Assembly: GCA_020636215.1 (NCBI GenBank) | Contig: JACJYG010000006.1 | Coordinates: 992,001-1,056,000, forward strand | Reading direction: 5' to 3' | Length of the DNA: 64,000 bases | Origin: Lewinellaceae bacterium | GTDB lineage: Bacteria; Bacteroidota; Bacteroidia; Chitinophagales; Saprospiraceae | Part shown: piece after piece, positions 51,562-60,252 of the stretch | Layout: each line of letters starts with the position of its first letter | How positions within the stretch are numbered: position 1 is the stretch's first letter | Notes under the pieces: model-generated | Databases searched by the model: none | The model's input: only the letters and a program-made list of their open reading frames with translations | Told to the model about the DNA's origin: nothing | Position numbers and translations under genes: made by a program

Positions 51562-53010
51562 ATGAAGAAAGAATTTTTCATAAATATTACCTTCCTTCTG
51601 GCGGTCAACCTGTTGATTAAGCCTTTCTATTTATTTGGAATTGACCGGACGGTGCAGAATACGGTGCCGGACGGAGATTACGGCCTCTACTTTGCGTTGT
51701 TCAATTTCACTTTCCTGTTTCAGATATTCACTGATTTTGGCATACAGAACTACAATAACCGGAATATTTCCCAGCACCATCAATTGCTGGACAAGTACTT
51801 TCCGAACCTGCTTGTACTGAAAGGCCTGTTGTCGCTGTTGTATTTCCTGTTGGTGTTGTTGACGGGCTGGCTGGCTGGTTATGAAAGGATCTACCTTCCG
51901 TTGCTTTTGGTTATAGCCACCAACCAGGTATTACTTTCGCTGATATTGTTCCTTCGGTCCAATATTTCCGGGCTGGGATTTTACCGGCTCGATAGCCTGA
52001 TCTCGGTGACGGACCGCCTGCTGCTCATACTGATCTGTGGCATACTCTTATGGAGCCCGCCTTTTAAAGGGCAATTCCGGATCGAGTGGTTTGCCTGGGC
52101 ACAGACAGCGGCGTTGAGCATTACGGCGCTTTTAGCTTTTTCTATTGTACGAAAGCGGCTGAAAACTTTGAGGTTTCGCTTTCATCTTCCCTTTTTGCTA
52201 CTGTTACTGCGCCGGAGCGCCCCCTATGCCCTTTCCGTTTTGTTGATGACCATTTACAACCGAATTGACGGCGTGATGATTGAGCGGATGCTTCCTGACG
52301 GCAGATTGGAAGCGGATATTTACGCCTCGGCCTACCGCCTGTTTGAGGCGGGTAACATGGTGGGGTTTTTATTCGCGAGCTTACTGCTCCCTATTTTCTC
52401 CCGTATGCTCAAGCAGCAGGAAGAAGTAGGCAGCCTGGTGCGCTTCAGCTTTCAGATGATTGCAGTGGGAGCATTGACGGCCTTAATTGGGGTCGGGTTC
52501 TACCGGACGGAAGTGATGGTAGCGCTCTACGACAGCGGTTCGGCTTATTCCGGACGGGTATTACTCTATCTGGTGGCCAGTTTTTTTGCCGTTTACGGCA
52601 CCTATATTTACGGCACCTTGTTGGTGGCCAACGGAAACCTCCGGCAGTTGAACTATATTTTTGCGTCCAGCCTGGGGCTAAACATCATGCTGAACCTGTT
52701 GTTAATCCCGGCCATGAAAGCTGAAGGGGCGGCGCTGGCGACCTGTGTTACTCAATTTACCGTTTTTCTGGCGGAAGTAGCGCTGGCGCGGTGGAAACTA
52801 AGGCTCTCTTTTGCCGGAGGGATGATCGCTCGCTTAGTCGGTTTCGCCCTGTTATTGCTGGGGGGCGCCTCTCTGATCCAGGCTTACCTGCCCTGGCCCT
52901 GGCCCTGGCGTTTTCTTTTTTCCCTGGCCCTGGGGGGCTTCCTTTCGCTGGCCTTGCGGCTGATCGACCTGCGCGGTTTACTGAAGCTTCGGCAGGAACG
53001 TTTCGGTTAG
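51562..53010 (+). CDS. Wzx-type polysaccharide flippase (MATE/MOP superfamily)
   Basis: An inner-membrane protein of 482 residues with about 12-14 hydrophobic helices from the start (FFINITFLLAVNLLIKPF...) to the C-terminus. It would flip lipid-linked oligosaccharide repeat units to the periplasm. The charged loops and the YNRIDGVMIERMLPDG signature resemble other Bacteroidota polysaccharide biosynthesis flippases. A TACCTTTC box (51541-51548, one mismatch from TAnnTTTG) is just before the ATG. It precedes wzz and the O-antigen ligase. Confidence 0.88.
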   Translation: MKKEFFINITFLLAVNLLIKPFYLFGIDRTVQNTVPDGDYGLYFALFNFTFLFQIFTDFGIQNYNNRNISQHHQLLDKYFPNLLVLKGLLSLLYFLLVLLTGWLAGYERIYLPLLLVIATNQVLLSLILFLRSNISGLGFYRLDSLISVTDRLLLILICGILLWSPPFKGQFRIEWFAWAQTAALSITALLAFSIVRKRLKTLRFRFHLPFLLLLLRRSAPYALSVLLMTIYNRIDGVMIERMLPDGRLEADIYASAYRLFEAGNMVGFLFASLLLPIFSRMLKQQEEVGSLVRFSFQMIAVGALTALIGVGFYRTEVMVALYDSGSAYSGRVLLYLVASFFAVYGTYIYGTLLVANGNLRQLNYIFASSLGLNIMLNLLLIPAMKAEGAALATCVTQFTVFLAEVALARWKLRLSFAGGMIARLVGFALLLLGGASLIQAYLPWPWPWRFLFSLALGGFLSLALRLIDLRGLLKLRQERFG

Positions 53011-53103
53011 TGCTACCGGGGCCTGTAGCTTAGCTGGAAGGTTGCTTTTCCCTCCGCCTATTTAATTGAAGGAGCAAAAGCACATTCATTCTCATGATTT
53101 TTC

Positions 53104-53111
53104 TACTTTTG
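53104..53111 (+). promoter_or_regulatory. -7 promoter box for wzz, with leader hairpin
   Basis: TACTTTTG matches TAnnTTTG, 79 bases before ATG 53191. The leader contains a perfect hairpin, GGGCGG-ATA-CCGCCC (53133-53147), of unknown role. Confidence 0.5.
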
Positions 53112-53190
53112 CGCTTATTTCAAACCGGAGTAGGGCGGATACCGCCCTGGCATTCAGTGTAAAAACTCCCTCAAAGTCAGGACAGGACAA

Positions 53191-54294
53191 ATGAAGCATC
53201 AGGATAACCTACTCGATGTACTCAGGACTCTTTTCAAGTGGAAAAAGCCGATCCTTTACGTATGCGCATTAGCTGTGCTGGGCGCTGTGATCATCAGCCT
53301 TACGCTTTCCAATTATTATAAGGCCACTACCGTCTTCCTGGCCGTTAGCCCCGACCAGGCTAAGCCCGAATCCCTCTATGGAAAGGGGCAGCTCCGGACG
53401 GAATATTACGGTAACGAAAACGACATCGACCGCCTGCTGACCATCGCGGCTTCTGCAGAGCTCGTTAATTTCATGATCGACTCCTTTAATCTTTACGAGC
53501 ACTACGACATTAATCCCAACAATAAAAGGGCCGCATTTAAAGTCCGCGACAAGTTCCTCGGCCTTTACGAAGTGACTAAGACCAAGCGAGACGCCATCGA
53601 GCTGTCGGTAGAAGACAAAGACAAAGAACTGGCTGCCCGCATGACGAAGGCTGCTCGGGAAAAAGTGGACGAACTGGCGCGCCGGCTCATGCAGGAAGGC
53701 CTGGAAAAGACGATCAAGTCCTACGAAGAAAATATTAAGGCCAAGGAAACGCAGCTTTCTGCGCTAAGCGACAGTCTGATTTATTTGCGGAAGAAGTTTG
53801 GCATATATAATACGGCTGGCCAGGCGGAAGCGTTGTCGAGCCAGGTATCGGAAACAGAAAGTATGCTGGTGCGCAACCGCGCCAAGCTGGAGACGCTGAA
53901 AAATACCCGCGGCATCCCCCAGGATACGATCAAGTTACTGAATGCTACTGTTGCGGGTATGGAAGAGGAATTTAAAAGCCTCGCCATTAAAATGGAAAAT
54001 TTCAACAATGGACTTGGCAAAGTAGGTATTTTCGAACGCCAGTATGGAGAATCTAACCAGACATTGAGCGAAGATAAGGAACGGCTGAAACAGGCACTGG
54101 CCACTTATCAATCCGTTATCCCTGCTATGGTAATTGTAGAGGAAGCAGAAGTACCCGTCATCAAATCACGACCCAAACGCAGCATCATCGTTCTGGCTGC
54201 CGGCGCCATTGCCTTCCTGTTCAGTGTGTTAGGCGTGCTGCTTTTCGACACCTATCAGGATGTAAACTGGCGGGAGGTTTACCATGGAAAATAA
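53191..54294 (+). CDS. wzz: Wzz-type chain-length determinant
   Basis: An inner-membrane polysaccharide co-polymerase of 367 residues. It has an N-terminal helix (about 19-40, ILYVCALAVLGAVIISLTL), a large periplasmic coiled-coil domain (about 45-325) rich in long helices (DKELAARMTKAAREKVDELA), and a C-terminal helix (about 333-355). It lacks the cytoplasmic tyrosine kinase of Wzc. It overlaps the O-antigen ligase start by 11 bases, indicating coupled translation. Confidence 0.85.
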   Translation: MKHQDNLLDVLRTLFKWKKPILYVCALAVLGAVIISLTLSNYYKATTVFLAVSPDQAKPESLYGKGQLRTEYYGNENDIDRLLTIAASAELVNFMIDSFNLYEHYDINPNNKRAAFKVRDKFLGLYEVTKTKRDAIELSVEDKDKELAARMTKAAREKVDELARRLMQEGLEKTIKSYEENIKAKETQLSALSDSLIYLRKKFGIYNTAGQAEALSSQVSETESMLVRNRAKLETLKNTRGIPQDTIKLLNATVAGMEEEFKSLAIKMENFNNGLGKVGIFERQYGESNQTLSEDKERLKQALATYQSVIPAMVIVEEAEVPVIKSRPKRSIIVLAAGAIAFLFSVLGVLLFDTYQDVNWREVYHGK

Positions 54295-55744
54295 GCTGGC
54301 GCAACTGTTGGACACACAGGGCCTGCCGCAGCTTTTTTTCCGGATCTTTGCGGCTATTCTATTGCTATGCCTGTTTGTGGGCATTGCGACGGAATGGTAT
54401 TTCCTGGCCGGTATTCCAGCCTTCCTGCTACTCGTTTATCTAACCATTGTTGATTTCCGCAAGGTATTTCTCCTGTTGGTCGCCTGCATTCCTCTTTCCA
54501 CCGAACTAAACCTTCCCAACGGTTTGTCGACCGACCTTCCCAGCGAACCTTTAATGGTGGGGCTGATGCTGGTAGCAGGAGCCTATGCCATCCGCCACAT
54601 TAAAGAATTGGATGGCCGTTTCCTCCGGCATCCCATTACGCTCTTTCTACTGTTCCACCTGGCCTGGATCGTGGTGACGGCTATTACCTCTCAGGCTCCG
54701 GCTGTATCCTTTAAATTCCTGTTGGCGAAGATATGGTACGTAGCTACCTTTTATTTCCTGGCCAGCCGGATGTTAGACGGGGAAAAAGGCTTTCGGGCTA
54801 TTTTCTGGGCAGCCTTTATTCCATTGATACTGACGGTGCTCCTCACCATCACCCGGCACGCAGCCTACGGTTTTTCATTTGCCGATGTATTCCGGGTATT
54901 GCACCCTTTCTATCGCAACCATGTAACTTATGCGTCCATCATAGCGCTTTTTGTTCCCTTTGTTTGGTTCATGAGACAATGGTACCCAACTTATAGCAGG
55001 AAATGGTGGGTGCTTGCCGGCAGCTTATTGGTTTTGTTGGTGGCTATTCAATTATCCTATACCCGGGCAGCCTATGTGGCTGTGGTGGCGGCTATCGGGG
55101 CCTACTATATTATCCGTTGGAAACTGACGCGCTATGTGCTCATTCTGGCATTAACGGCTACCATTGGCCTGATGGCTTTCATGGCAGCCGGCAACCGCTA
55201 TCTGGACTATGCGCCCAATTTTGAGACCACGGTCTCCCATCGGGATTTCAACAACCTAATCCAGGCTACCTATGACATGGAGGACATCTCCACGATGGAG
55301 CGTTTATACCGCTGGATGGCTGGTTTTCAGATGAGCAGCGACCGGCCTGTTCTTGGGTTCGGGCCGGGAAACTTTTATAATTTTTACAAACCCTATACCA
55401 TTACCAGCTTTAAGACCTATGTCAGCGATAATCCTGATAAATCGGGTATCCATAGCTATTATCTGATGACCCTGGTGGAGCAGGGGTTGCCCGGCTTGAT
55501 CCTCTTTCTGTTGCTGTGCAGTTATGCGCTATTGAGAGGCGAAGCCATTTACCACCGGGCGGAAGGCGTGAAAGACAAACAGATGGTAATGATGGCCATG
55601 CTTTCCCTGATTATCATTCTTACCCTGCTGCTCATCAACGACCTGATTGAAACCGACAAGGTGGGCGCTTTTTTCTTTATTAATCTGGCGCTGCTGGTCA
55701 ACCTGGACCTGAAGGACAAAACACAGGCAAGGGTTACAGGCTAA
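54284..55744 (+). CDS. O-antigen ligase/polymerase (WaaL/Wzy superfamily)
   Basis: A membrane protein of 486 residues with about 10-12 helices and a large periplasmic loop (about 300-395) holding the family glycine-rich LGFGPGNF and the HSYY-LM-LVEQGLPGLI stretch with the conserved His. It joins O-polysaccharide to lipid A core or polymerises repeats; which is not decidable from sequence. Its last 11 bases overlap the 3' end of the convergent crcB. Confidence 0.88.
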   Translation: MENKLAQLLDTQGLPQLFFRIFAAILLLCLFVGIATEWYFLAGIPAFLLLVYLTIVDFRKVFLLLVACIPLSTELNLPNGLSTDLPSEPLMVGLMLVAGAYAIRHIKELDGRFLRHPITLFLLFHLAWIVVTAITSQAPAVSFKFLLAKIWYVATFYFLASRMLDGEKGFRAIFWAAFIPLILTVLLTITRHAAYGFSFADVFRVLHPFYRNHVTYASIIALFVPFVWFMRQWYPTYSRKWWVLAGSLLVLLVAIQLSYTRAAYVAVVAAIGAYYIIRWKLTRYVLILALTATIGLMAFMAAGNRYLDYAPNFETTVSHRDFNNLIQATYDMEDISTMERLYRWMAGFQMSSDRPVLGFGPGNFYNFYKPYTITSFKTYVSDNPDKSGIHSYYLMTLVEQGLPGLILFLLLCSYALLRGEAIYHRAEGVKDKQMVMMAMLSLIIILTLLLINDLIETDKVGAFFFINLALLVNLDLKDKTQARVTG

Positions 55745-56096
55745 GCTTGATACCCAGAAAGATACAAGCCAGGCAGAGTAACAGGCTGCCACCGATATTG
55801 AGCAGCGCCAACCCGATATGCCCTGATTGTAGCAGGCTGAAGGTTTCGTTAGTGAAAGTCGAAAAAGTGCTAAATCCTCCACAGAAGCCCGTCATAAGCA
55901 GGAACTTATAATGATCCGGCACCTGGCCCCGGAGGCTGAGCCCTACCAGCAAGCCAAGGGTCAGGCAGCTCAATAAATTGGCCATCAGGGTAGCCAGGGG
56001 AAAGCTTAGCTTGTAGGCAACTAACAGGTGCGCAATTCCATAACGGCAAATACTGCCCAGTCCTCCCCCCAGAAAAACGAGTACATATGGTATCAT
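55734..56096 (-). CDS. crcB: Fluoride exporter CrcB/Fluc
   Basis: A four-helix dual-topology fluoride channel of 120 residues, with GGGLGSICRYG near the N-terminus, the ANLLSCLTLGLL helix-2 motif and the helix-3 GFCGGFSTFSTFTNE (Phe-box and Na+ site). It is translationally coupled to the upstream wecA-like gene by a 4-bp ATGA overlap (56093-56096), and its 3' end overlaps the O-antigen ligase by 11 bases. No fluoride riboswitch is visible because it is transcribed from the upstream promoter. Confidence 0.92.
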   Translation of the reverse strand: MIPYVLVFLGGGLGSICRYGIAHLLVAYKLSFPLATLMANLLSCLTLGLLVGLSLRGQVPDHYKFLLMTGFCGGFSTFSTFTNETFSLLQSGHIGLALLNIGGSLLLCLACIFLGIKLSL

Positions 56097-57163
56097 CGGA
56101 TGGCGAGCTTTTGCTGCTTCCTGCGGTTTACCGACTTATGCAGGATTAAGGTGAGGGTAGACGCTATGCCGAGGATCAGGAACAGCAGCAGGTGCAATTC
56201 GAGAACATGGTTGAGCGAGAAAGCCAGCAGAATGAAAAAAACATTGACGGAAACGAGTATCCCCGTAGCCTGCATATGGGAAAACCCAAAATCGATCAAT
56301 AAGTGGTGGATGTGCCTTCGGTCGGCATGAAGCGGCGACTGGCCTCGCAGGACGCGCGTGACGAACACCCGCATGGTATCGTATAATGGAATGATCATAA
56401 TCCCGATAGCCACTGCTGGTATGGCGTTCATTTGGTGAGGGTCGCCTGCTTCCAGATAGTAGTTCATGTCGATAAACTGGATGATCAGTATGGAGCAGGC
56501 TGTACCGATAACCAGGGAGCCAGAATCTCCCATGAATATCTTGGCAGGGGTATAATTATACTTCAGAAAAGCGATGATCGCACCGACCAGTGAAAAGGAA
56601 ACGATGGACAATTCCATGCGCCCCACCCAGAAAAACCAGCACCCCAGCACGCCAGAGATTAGCGCCCCCACACTTCCTGCGAGTCCATTGATGCCATCGA
56701 TCAGGTTGAAAGAATTAATAATAACCAGGATGGTAAAAAGCGTCAGGCCGGCATAGAAGGGTTCCGGCAGCTCTGCATGCAAACCAAACATACCGTAAAA
56801 CCCACGTAAGTGTATGCCCGATTTGAAAACGAGAATGGAGGCAGCCAGCACCTGTCCGATCAGCTTATTGATCGGGGATACTGGCGACATATCATCTTTG
56901 ATGCCAACCAGAAAGACGATAAGGAAGGCGCAGAGAATATATTGCAGCCCGCCAAACTGGTCGAAGGGAGTCCACATTGTGATGGAGAAAATGGCGCCGA
57001 CAAAGATCCCGACCCCACCTAGTGAAGGGGTGCTGATGGTATGGGAACTGCGCTCTCCGGGCTCAACAAACAGGTTTTTCTCCCGGGCGATGTTGATAAT
57101 GTTCGGAACGGCAAAATAGGTTAGGGTAAAAGCAGTCAGGAAACTGAGAATAATTACGAGCAT
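56093..57163 (-). CDS. Undecaprenyl-phosphate HexNAc-1-phosphate transferase (WecA/TagO family)
   Basis: The polytopic (about 10-11 helix) enzyme starts a lipid-linked polysaccharide by moving a HexNAc-1-P to undecaprenyl-P. The Mg-binding VGIKDDMSPVSP, the FNLIDGINGLAGS motif, FMGDSGSL and the HADRRHIHHLLID loop are all present. At 356 residues it has the family length. It probably supplies the initiating step for the polymer handled by Wzx, Wzz and the ligase gene on the other strand. Confidence 0.94.
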   Translation of the reverse strand: MLVIILSFLTAFTLTYFAVPNIINIAREKNLFVEPGERSSHTISTPSLGGVGIFVGAIFSITMWTPFDQFGGLQYILCAFLIVFLVGIKDDMSPVSPINKLIGQVLAASILVFKSGIHLRGFYGMFGLHAELPEPFYAGLTLFTILVIINSFNLIDGINGLAGSVGALISGVLGCWFFWVGRMELSIVSFSLVGAIIAFLKYNYTPAKIFMGDSGSLVIGTACSILIIQFIDMNYYLEAGDPHQMNAIPAVAIGIMIIPLYDTMRVFVTRVLRGQSPLHADRRHIHHLLIDFGFSHMQATGILVSVNVFFILLAFSLNHVLELHLLLFLILGIASTLTLILHKSVNRRKQQKLAIR

Positions 57164-57257
57164 AGATATGGGGGGATTATAATTCTAACTATGCGGCCGT
57201 TGAACCTGCCTTTGGGGGCCAGGGGCCAACCTTTGCAGGTATACTGGCGCTATCCGG

Positions 57258-57265
57258 CAAAGATA
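57258..57265 (-). promoter_or_regulatory. -7 promoter box for the WecA-like/crcB operon
   Basis: On the minus strand TATCTTTG, matching TAnnTTTG, 94 bases before ATG 57163. No -33 box at the expected spacing. Confidence 0.55.
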
Positions 57266-57299
57266 GCTTTTTTTTAAATGAAGCGCTCTCGACTCCCGC

Positions 57300-59000
57300 T
57301 CAAAAAGAAGAATCGTCGATGCTATCCAGCCACTCGGTTATCACATCCACCACAGAAGCCACACAGCCGTCTTCGAAAGGAGAACGCAGCCCTGCCAGTT
57401 GCACCAGCTCGAGAAAAGACAGGCTACCGCCGGCCTGACAGAGGCGAACATAATCCGCCCAGGCCTGTTCATGTGCTTCCCGGTCTTTTTTCCAGAACTG
57501 GAAAGCACAGATCTGCGCGAGTGTATAGTCAATATAGTAAAATGGCGTGTTGAAAATGTGGCTTTGTTTCTGCCAGAACCCACCCTTTTCCAGGAATACA
57601 TGGCCATCGTAGTTGCGATGGGGCAGGTATTTCTTTTCTATTGCCCGCCAAGCCAGGTTGCGTTCGGCAGGAGAAGCTTCCGGATTTTCGTATACGTAGT
57701 GCTGGAACTCGTCTACCGCCACTCCATAGGGTAGAAAGTAAAGGGAATTGGAGAGGTGGCTAAATTTGTACTTGTCGGTTTCTTCCCGGAAGAAAAGTTC
57801 CATCCAGGGCCAGGTGAAGAATTCCATGCTCATAGAGTGGATCTCGCAAGCCTCAAAGGTGGGCCAGTTGTATTCCCCGATGCCGATTTCCCGGCTGCTG
57901 TAAACCTGATAAGCGTGGCCGGCCTCGTGGGTCAGTACGTCAATGTCGCCACTGGTGCCGTTAAAATTAGAGAAGATGAACGGCGCTTTATGGTTTCCAA
58001 TAAAGGTGCAATATCCTCCTGTGGCCTTTCCCGGCCGGGTTTCCAGGTCCATCAGGTGGTTGGCATTCATGAAGTCGAAGAACTCGCGGGTTTCGGCCGA
58101 AAGTTCACTATACATTTGTCGGGCCTGGCTGACGATCCATTTGGGTTCGCCCTTAGGTTGGGCATTCCCGCCGGGAAAGCGAAGTTCCTCATCGTAATAC
58201 TTCAGGTTTTTTAGTCCGAGGCGCCGGCGCTGCCGCTCATAGAGCCGGCTGGCAATCGGTACGATGTACTCCTCCACCTGACGCCGGAAGTTGGCCACTT
58301 TCTCTGGCCCGTAATCAGAGCGCAGCATTCTTGCATAGCCCAGTTCCACGAAGTTTTTGTAACCCAGTTGGCGGGCGATCTTGTGGCGTACTTTGACCAA
58401 CTGATCGAAAATGTCTTCAATGGTAGCGGCATGGCCGACAAAAAAGCCCCACTTGGCCTCGGCTGCTGCCTGCCGGGTTTCCCGGTTCCGGTCAATCTCG
58501 TACTTCTGAATAGTGGAGAGGTTGTGTTCTTCTTCCCTGAACCCTATTTTGGCCGTCGCTTTCAGTTTGGTGTACTGGCTGCTAAGTTTATTCTCTTCCT
58601 GCAACAGGCCGATGATGGATTCATCGAAGGTTTTAAGGCTAAATTCGGCTATGGTAAACAGCTGTCGGCCCCACTTTTGTTCCAGCGCAGGCCGGAATGG
58701 CGAGGCTAGTAATTTTTTATAAAAATCATTGATCAGCCCTTCGTAGGCGGGCATTTGCTGGTCAAAGAATTCGTTTTCCTTTTCATAGAATTCATTTTCG
58801 GTATCCATCGTGTGACGGATGTGGCAGATGTTGTACATAGAGGTGAATTCGGTCCGCAACTCGTTGATTTGGGACAAGGCGCGGTCCTGCTCTTCATAGG
58901 AGCGGGCGGTTTCGAACCGCTGTAACGATTGGCGAAAAGTGTCGGAAAAAGCGTCGAATTCCGGGCGCGTATACTGGTATGTTTCGAAAGTTACAGGCAT
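57300..59000 (-). CDS. M3 family oligoendopeptidase, second copy
   Basis: A 566-residue cytoplasmic zinc peptidase with HEAGH (358-362, DVLTHEAGHAYQVY) and the second-shell Glu in the FEACEIHSMSMEFF helix. Substrate cleft signature PFYYIDYTLAQICAFQFW matches M3B family peptidases. It is clearly diverged from the first copy at 36903, so they are old paralogues rather than a recent duplication. It is the first gene on its strand before the WecA-like operon. Confidence 0.93.
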   Translation of the reverse strand: MPVTFETYQYTRPEFDAFSDTFRQSLQRFETARSYEEQDRALSQINELRTEFTSMYNICHIRHTMDTENEFYEKENEFFDQQMPAYEGLINDFYKKLLASPFRPALEQKWGRQLFTIAEFSLKTFDESIIGLLQEENKLSSQYTKLKATAKIGFREEEHNLSTIQKYEIDRNRETRQAAAEAKWGFFVGHAATIEDIFDQLVKVRHKIARQLGYKNFVELGYARMLRSDYGPEKVANFRRQVEEYIVPIASRLYERQRRRLGLKNLKYYDEELRFPGGNAQPKGEPKWIVSQARQMYSELSAETREFFDFMNANHLMDLETRPGKATGGYCTFIGNHKAPFIFSNFNGTSGDIDVLTHEAGHAYQVYSSREIGIGEYNWPTFEACEIHSMSMEFFTWPWMELFFREETDKYKFSHLSNSLYFLPYGVAVDEFQHYVYENPEASPAERNLAWRAIEKKYLPHRNYDGHVFLEKGGFWQKQSHIFNTPFYYIDYTLAQICAFQFWKKDREAHEQAWADYVRLCQAGGSLSFLELVQLAGLRSPFEDGCVASVVDVITEWLDSIDDSSF

Positions 59001-59141
59001 AGCCGATGGTACAGGTTATTTGAAAAATGGGGGGCAAAATACAATGGATTCGGCAGATAATCAATCCGGGAACCATCCGTTAATAATTTTAGGGCGCTAA
59101 AGCCCTTACAAAGTATGCGCCGTAAAATGCCAACAGTTTCT

Positions 59142-59149
59142 TACCTTTG
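59142..59149 (+). promoter_or_regulatory. -7 promoter box for uppS
   Basis: TACCTTTG matches TAnnTTTG, 89 bases before the uppS ATG. No -33 TTTG is visible. Confidence 0.5.
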
Positions 59150-59238
59150 CATGAATATCCCGGACGCATCCCCCTCCATTGGCCGCACTAAAGCCCGGTT
59201 CGGTTTGCGGGAAATCATCATGAAATGTTGAAGCGCTA

Positions 59239-59985
59239 ATGATGGATTTAAAGTCTCAGATCAACATAGAAAAACTGCCCAGACACATTGCTATCATCAT
59301 GGACGGCAACGGCCGCTGGGCCAAGCAACACGGGAAACCCCGCGTCTTCGGCCACCGCAATGGGGTGACGGCCGTTCGGGAAACCACAGAAGCCGCCGCC
59401 GAACTCGGTGTGGAATATTTAACACTCTACGCTTTTTCCACCGAAAACTGGAACCGCCCCAAACTGGAAGTAAACGCTCTGATGCGCCTGCTGGTGGAAA
59501 CCCTGAACAAAGAGGTGGAAACGCTCAACAAGAATGACATTCGCCTCCAGGCAATCGGGGATATTCGAAAACTCCCGGAGCGAACTTACCAGGCGCTGCA
59601 ACAAGGCATTGAACGCACGAAAGATAACTCCAGAATGACCCTGGTACTGGCGCTAAACTACAGTTCCAAATGGGAAATAATGGAAGCTAGCCGCCGCCTG
59701 GCCCAACAGGTGCAGGCCGGAGAGCTTTCCCCCGCCGACATCAACGAGCAGGTTTTTTCCAACGCCCTGAATACCAGTGGTATGCCCGATCCGGAGCTGC
59801 TCATCCGAACCAGCGGGGAAAACCGCATCAGCAACTTCCTGCTTTGGCAGATCGCATATGCTGAACTCTATTTCAGCCCAGTCTTCTGGCCCGATTTTCG
59901 CAAAGAGCACTTTTATCAGGCCATCATCGATTTCCAACATCGGGAAAGGCGCTTTGGCAAGATTAGTGAACAATTAGTGCAGTAA
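59239..59985 (+). CDS. uppS: Undecaprenyl diphosphate synthase (isoprenyl transferase)
   Basis: It extends farnesyl-PP with isopentenyl-PP to the C55 lipid carrier used for peptidoglycan and surface polymers. The 248-residue protein has HIAIIMDGNGRWAKQHGKPR with the catalytic Asp22, and LRTSGENRISNFLLWQ, which bind the diphosphate. The start may be ATG 59239 or the adjacent 59242. Its product is the acceptor of the WecA-type enzyme nearby. bamA follows, the common Bacteroidota order. Confidence 0.95.
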   Translation: MMDLKSQINIEKLPRHIAIIMDGNGRWAKQHGKPRVFGHRNGVTAVRETTEAAAELGVEYLTLYAFSTENWNRPKLEVNALMRLLVETLNKEVETLNKNDIRLQAIGDIRKLPERTYQALQQGIERTKDNSRMTLVLALNYSSKWEIMEASRRLAQQVQAGELSPADINEQVFSNALNTSGMPDPELLIRTSGENRISNFLLWQIAYAELYFSPVFWPDFRKEHFYQAIIDFQHRERRFGKISEQLVQ

Positions 59986-60052
59986 GCATACAACCATTTG
60001 CCATCGCCATTCGTCACTTAGTAGTGATAAAAAAAAATAATCCGGCTCTTCT

Positions 60053-60086
60053 TTTGCGGTAATGAAAGGGCGAACGCTTATTTTTG
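60053..60086 (+). promoter_or_regulatory. Promoter (-33 and -7) for bamA
   Basis: TTTG (60053-60056) and TATTTTTG (60079-60086) are 22 bases apart, close to the Bacteroidota ideal. The promoter supports a start downstream. Confidence 0.6.
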
Positions 60087-60252
60087 CGCATCCAAATATG
60101 GTAGTAGCTGAGCATGAACCGTTTGTGTGAAAGAGCGAAGCAATGGAATCGTGCTTTTGGACTGCACCAGCTGGATTTTTAATCGCTTTAGCTTCCCTGG
60201 AGTTGGGCTCAACCACCACTGCCCCGGGGCTTCGATAAACAAGAGAACAGGA

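Noticed and set aside
53018..53037. tRNA-like 5' half (GGGGCCTGTAGCTTAGCTGG)
   Set aside because: It resembles an acceptor and D-arm start, but no anticodon arm, T-arm or matching 3' acceptor follows, so it cannot fold as a tRNA.
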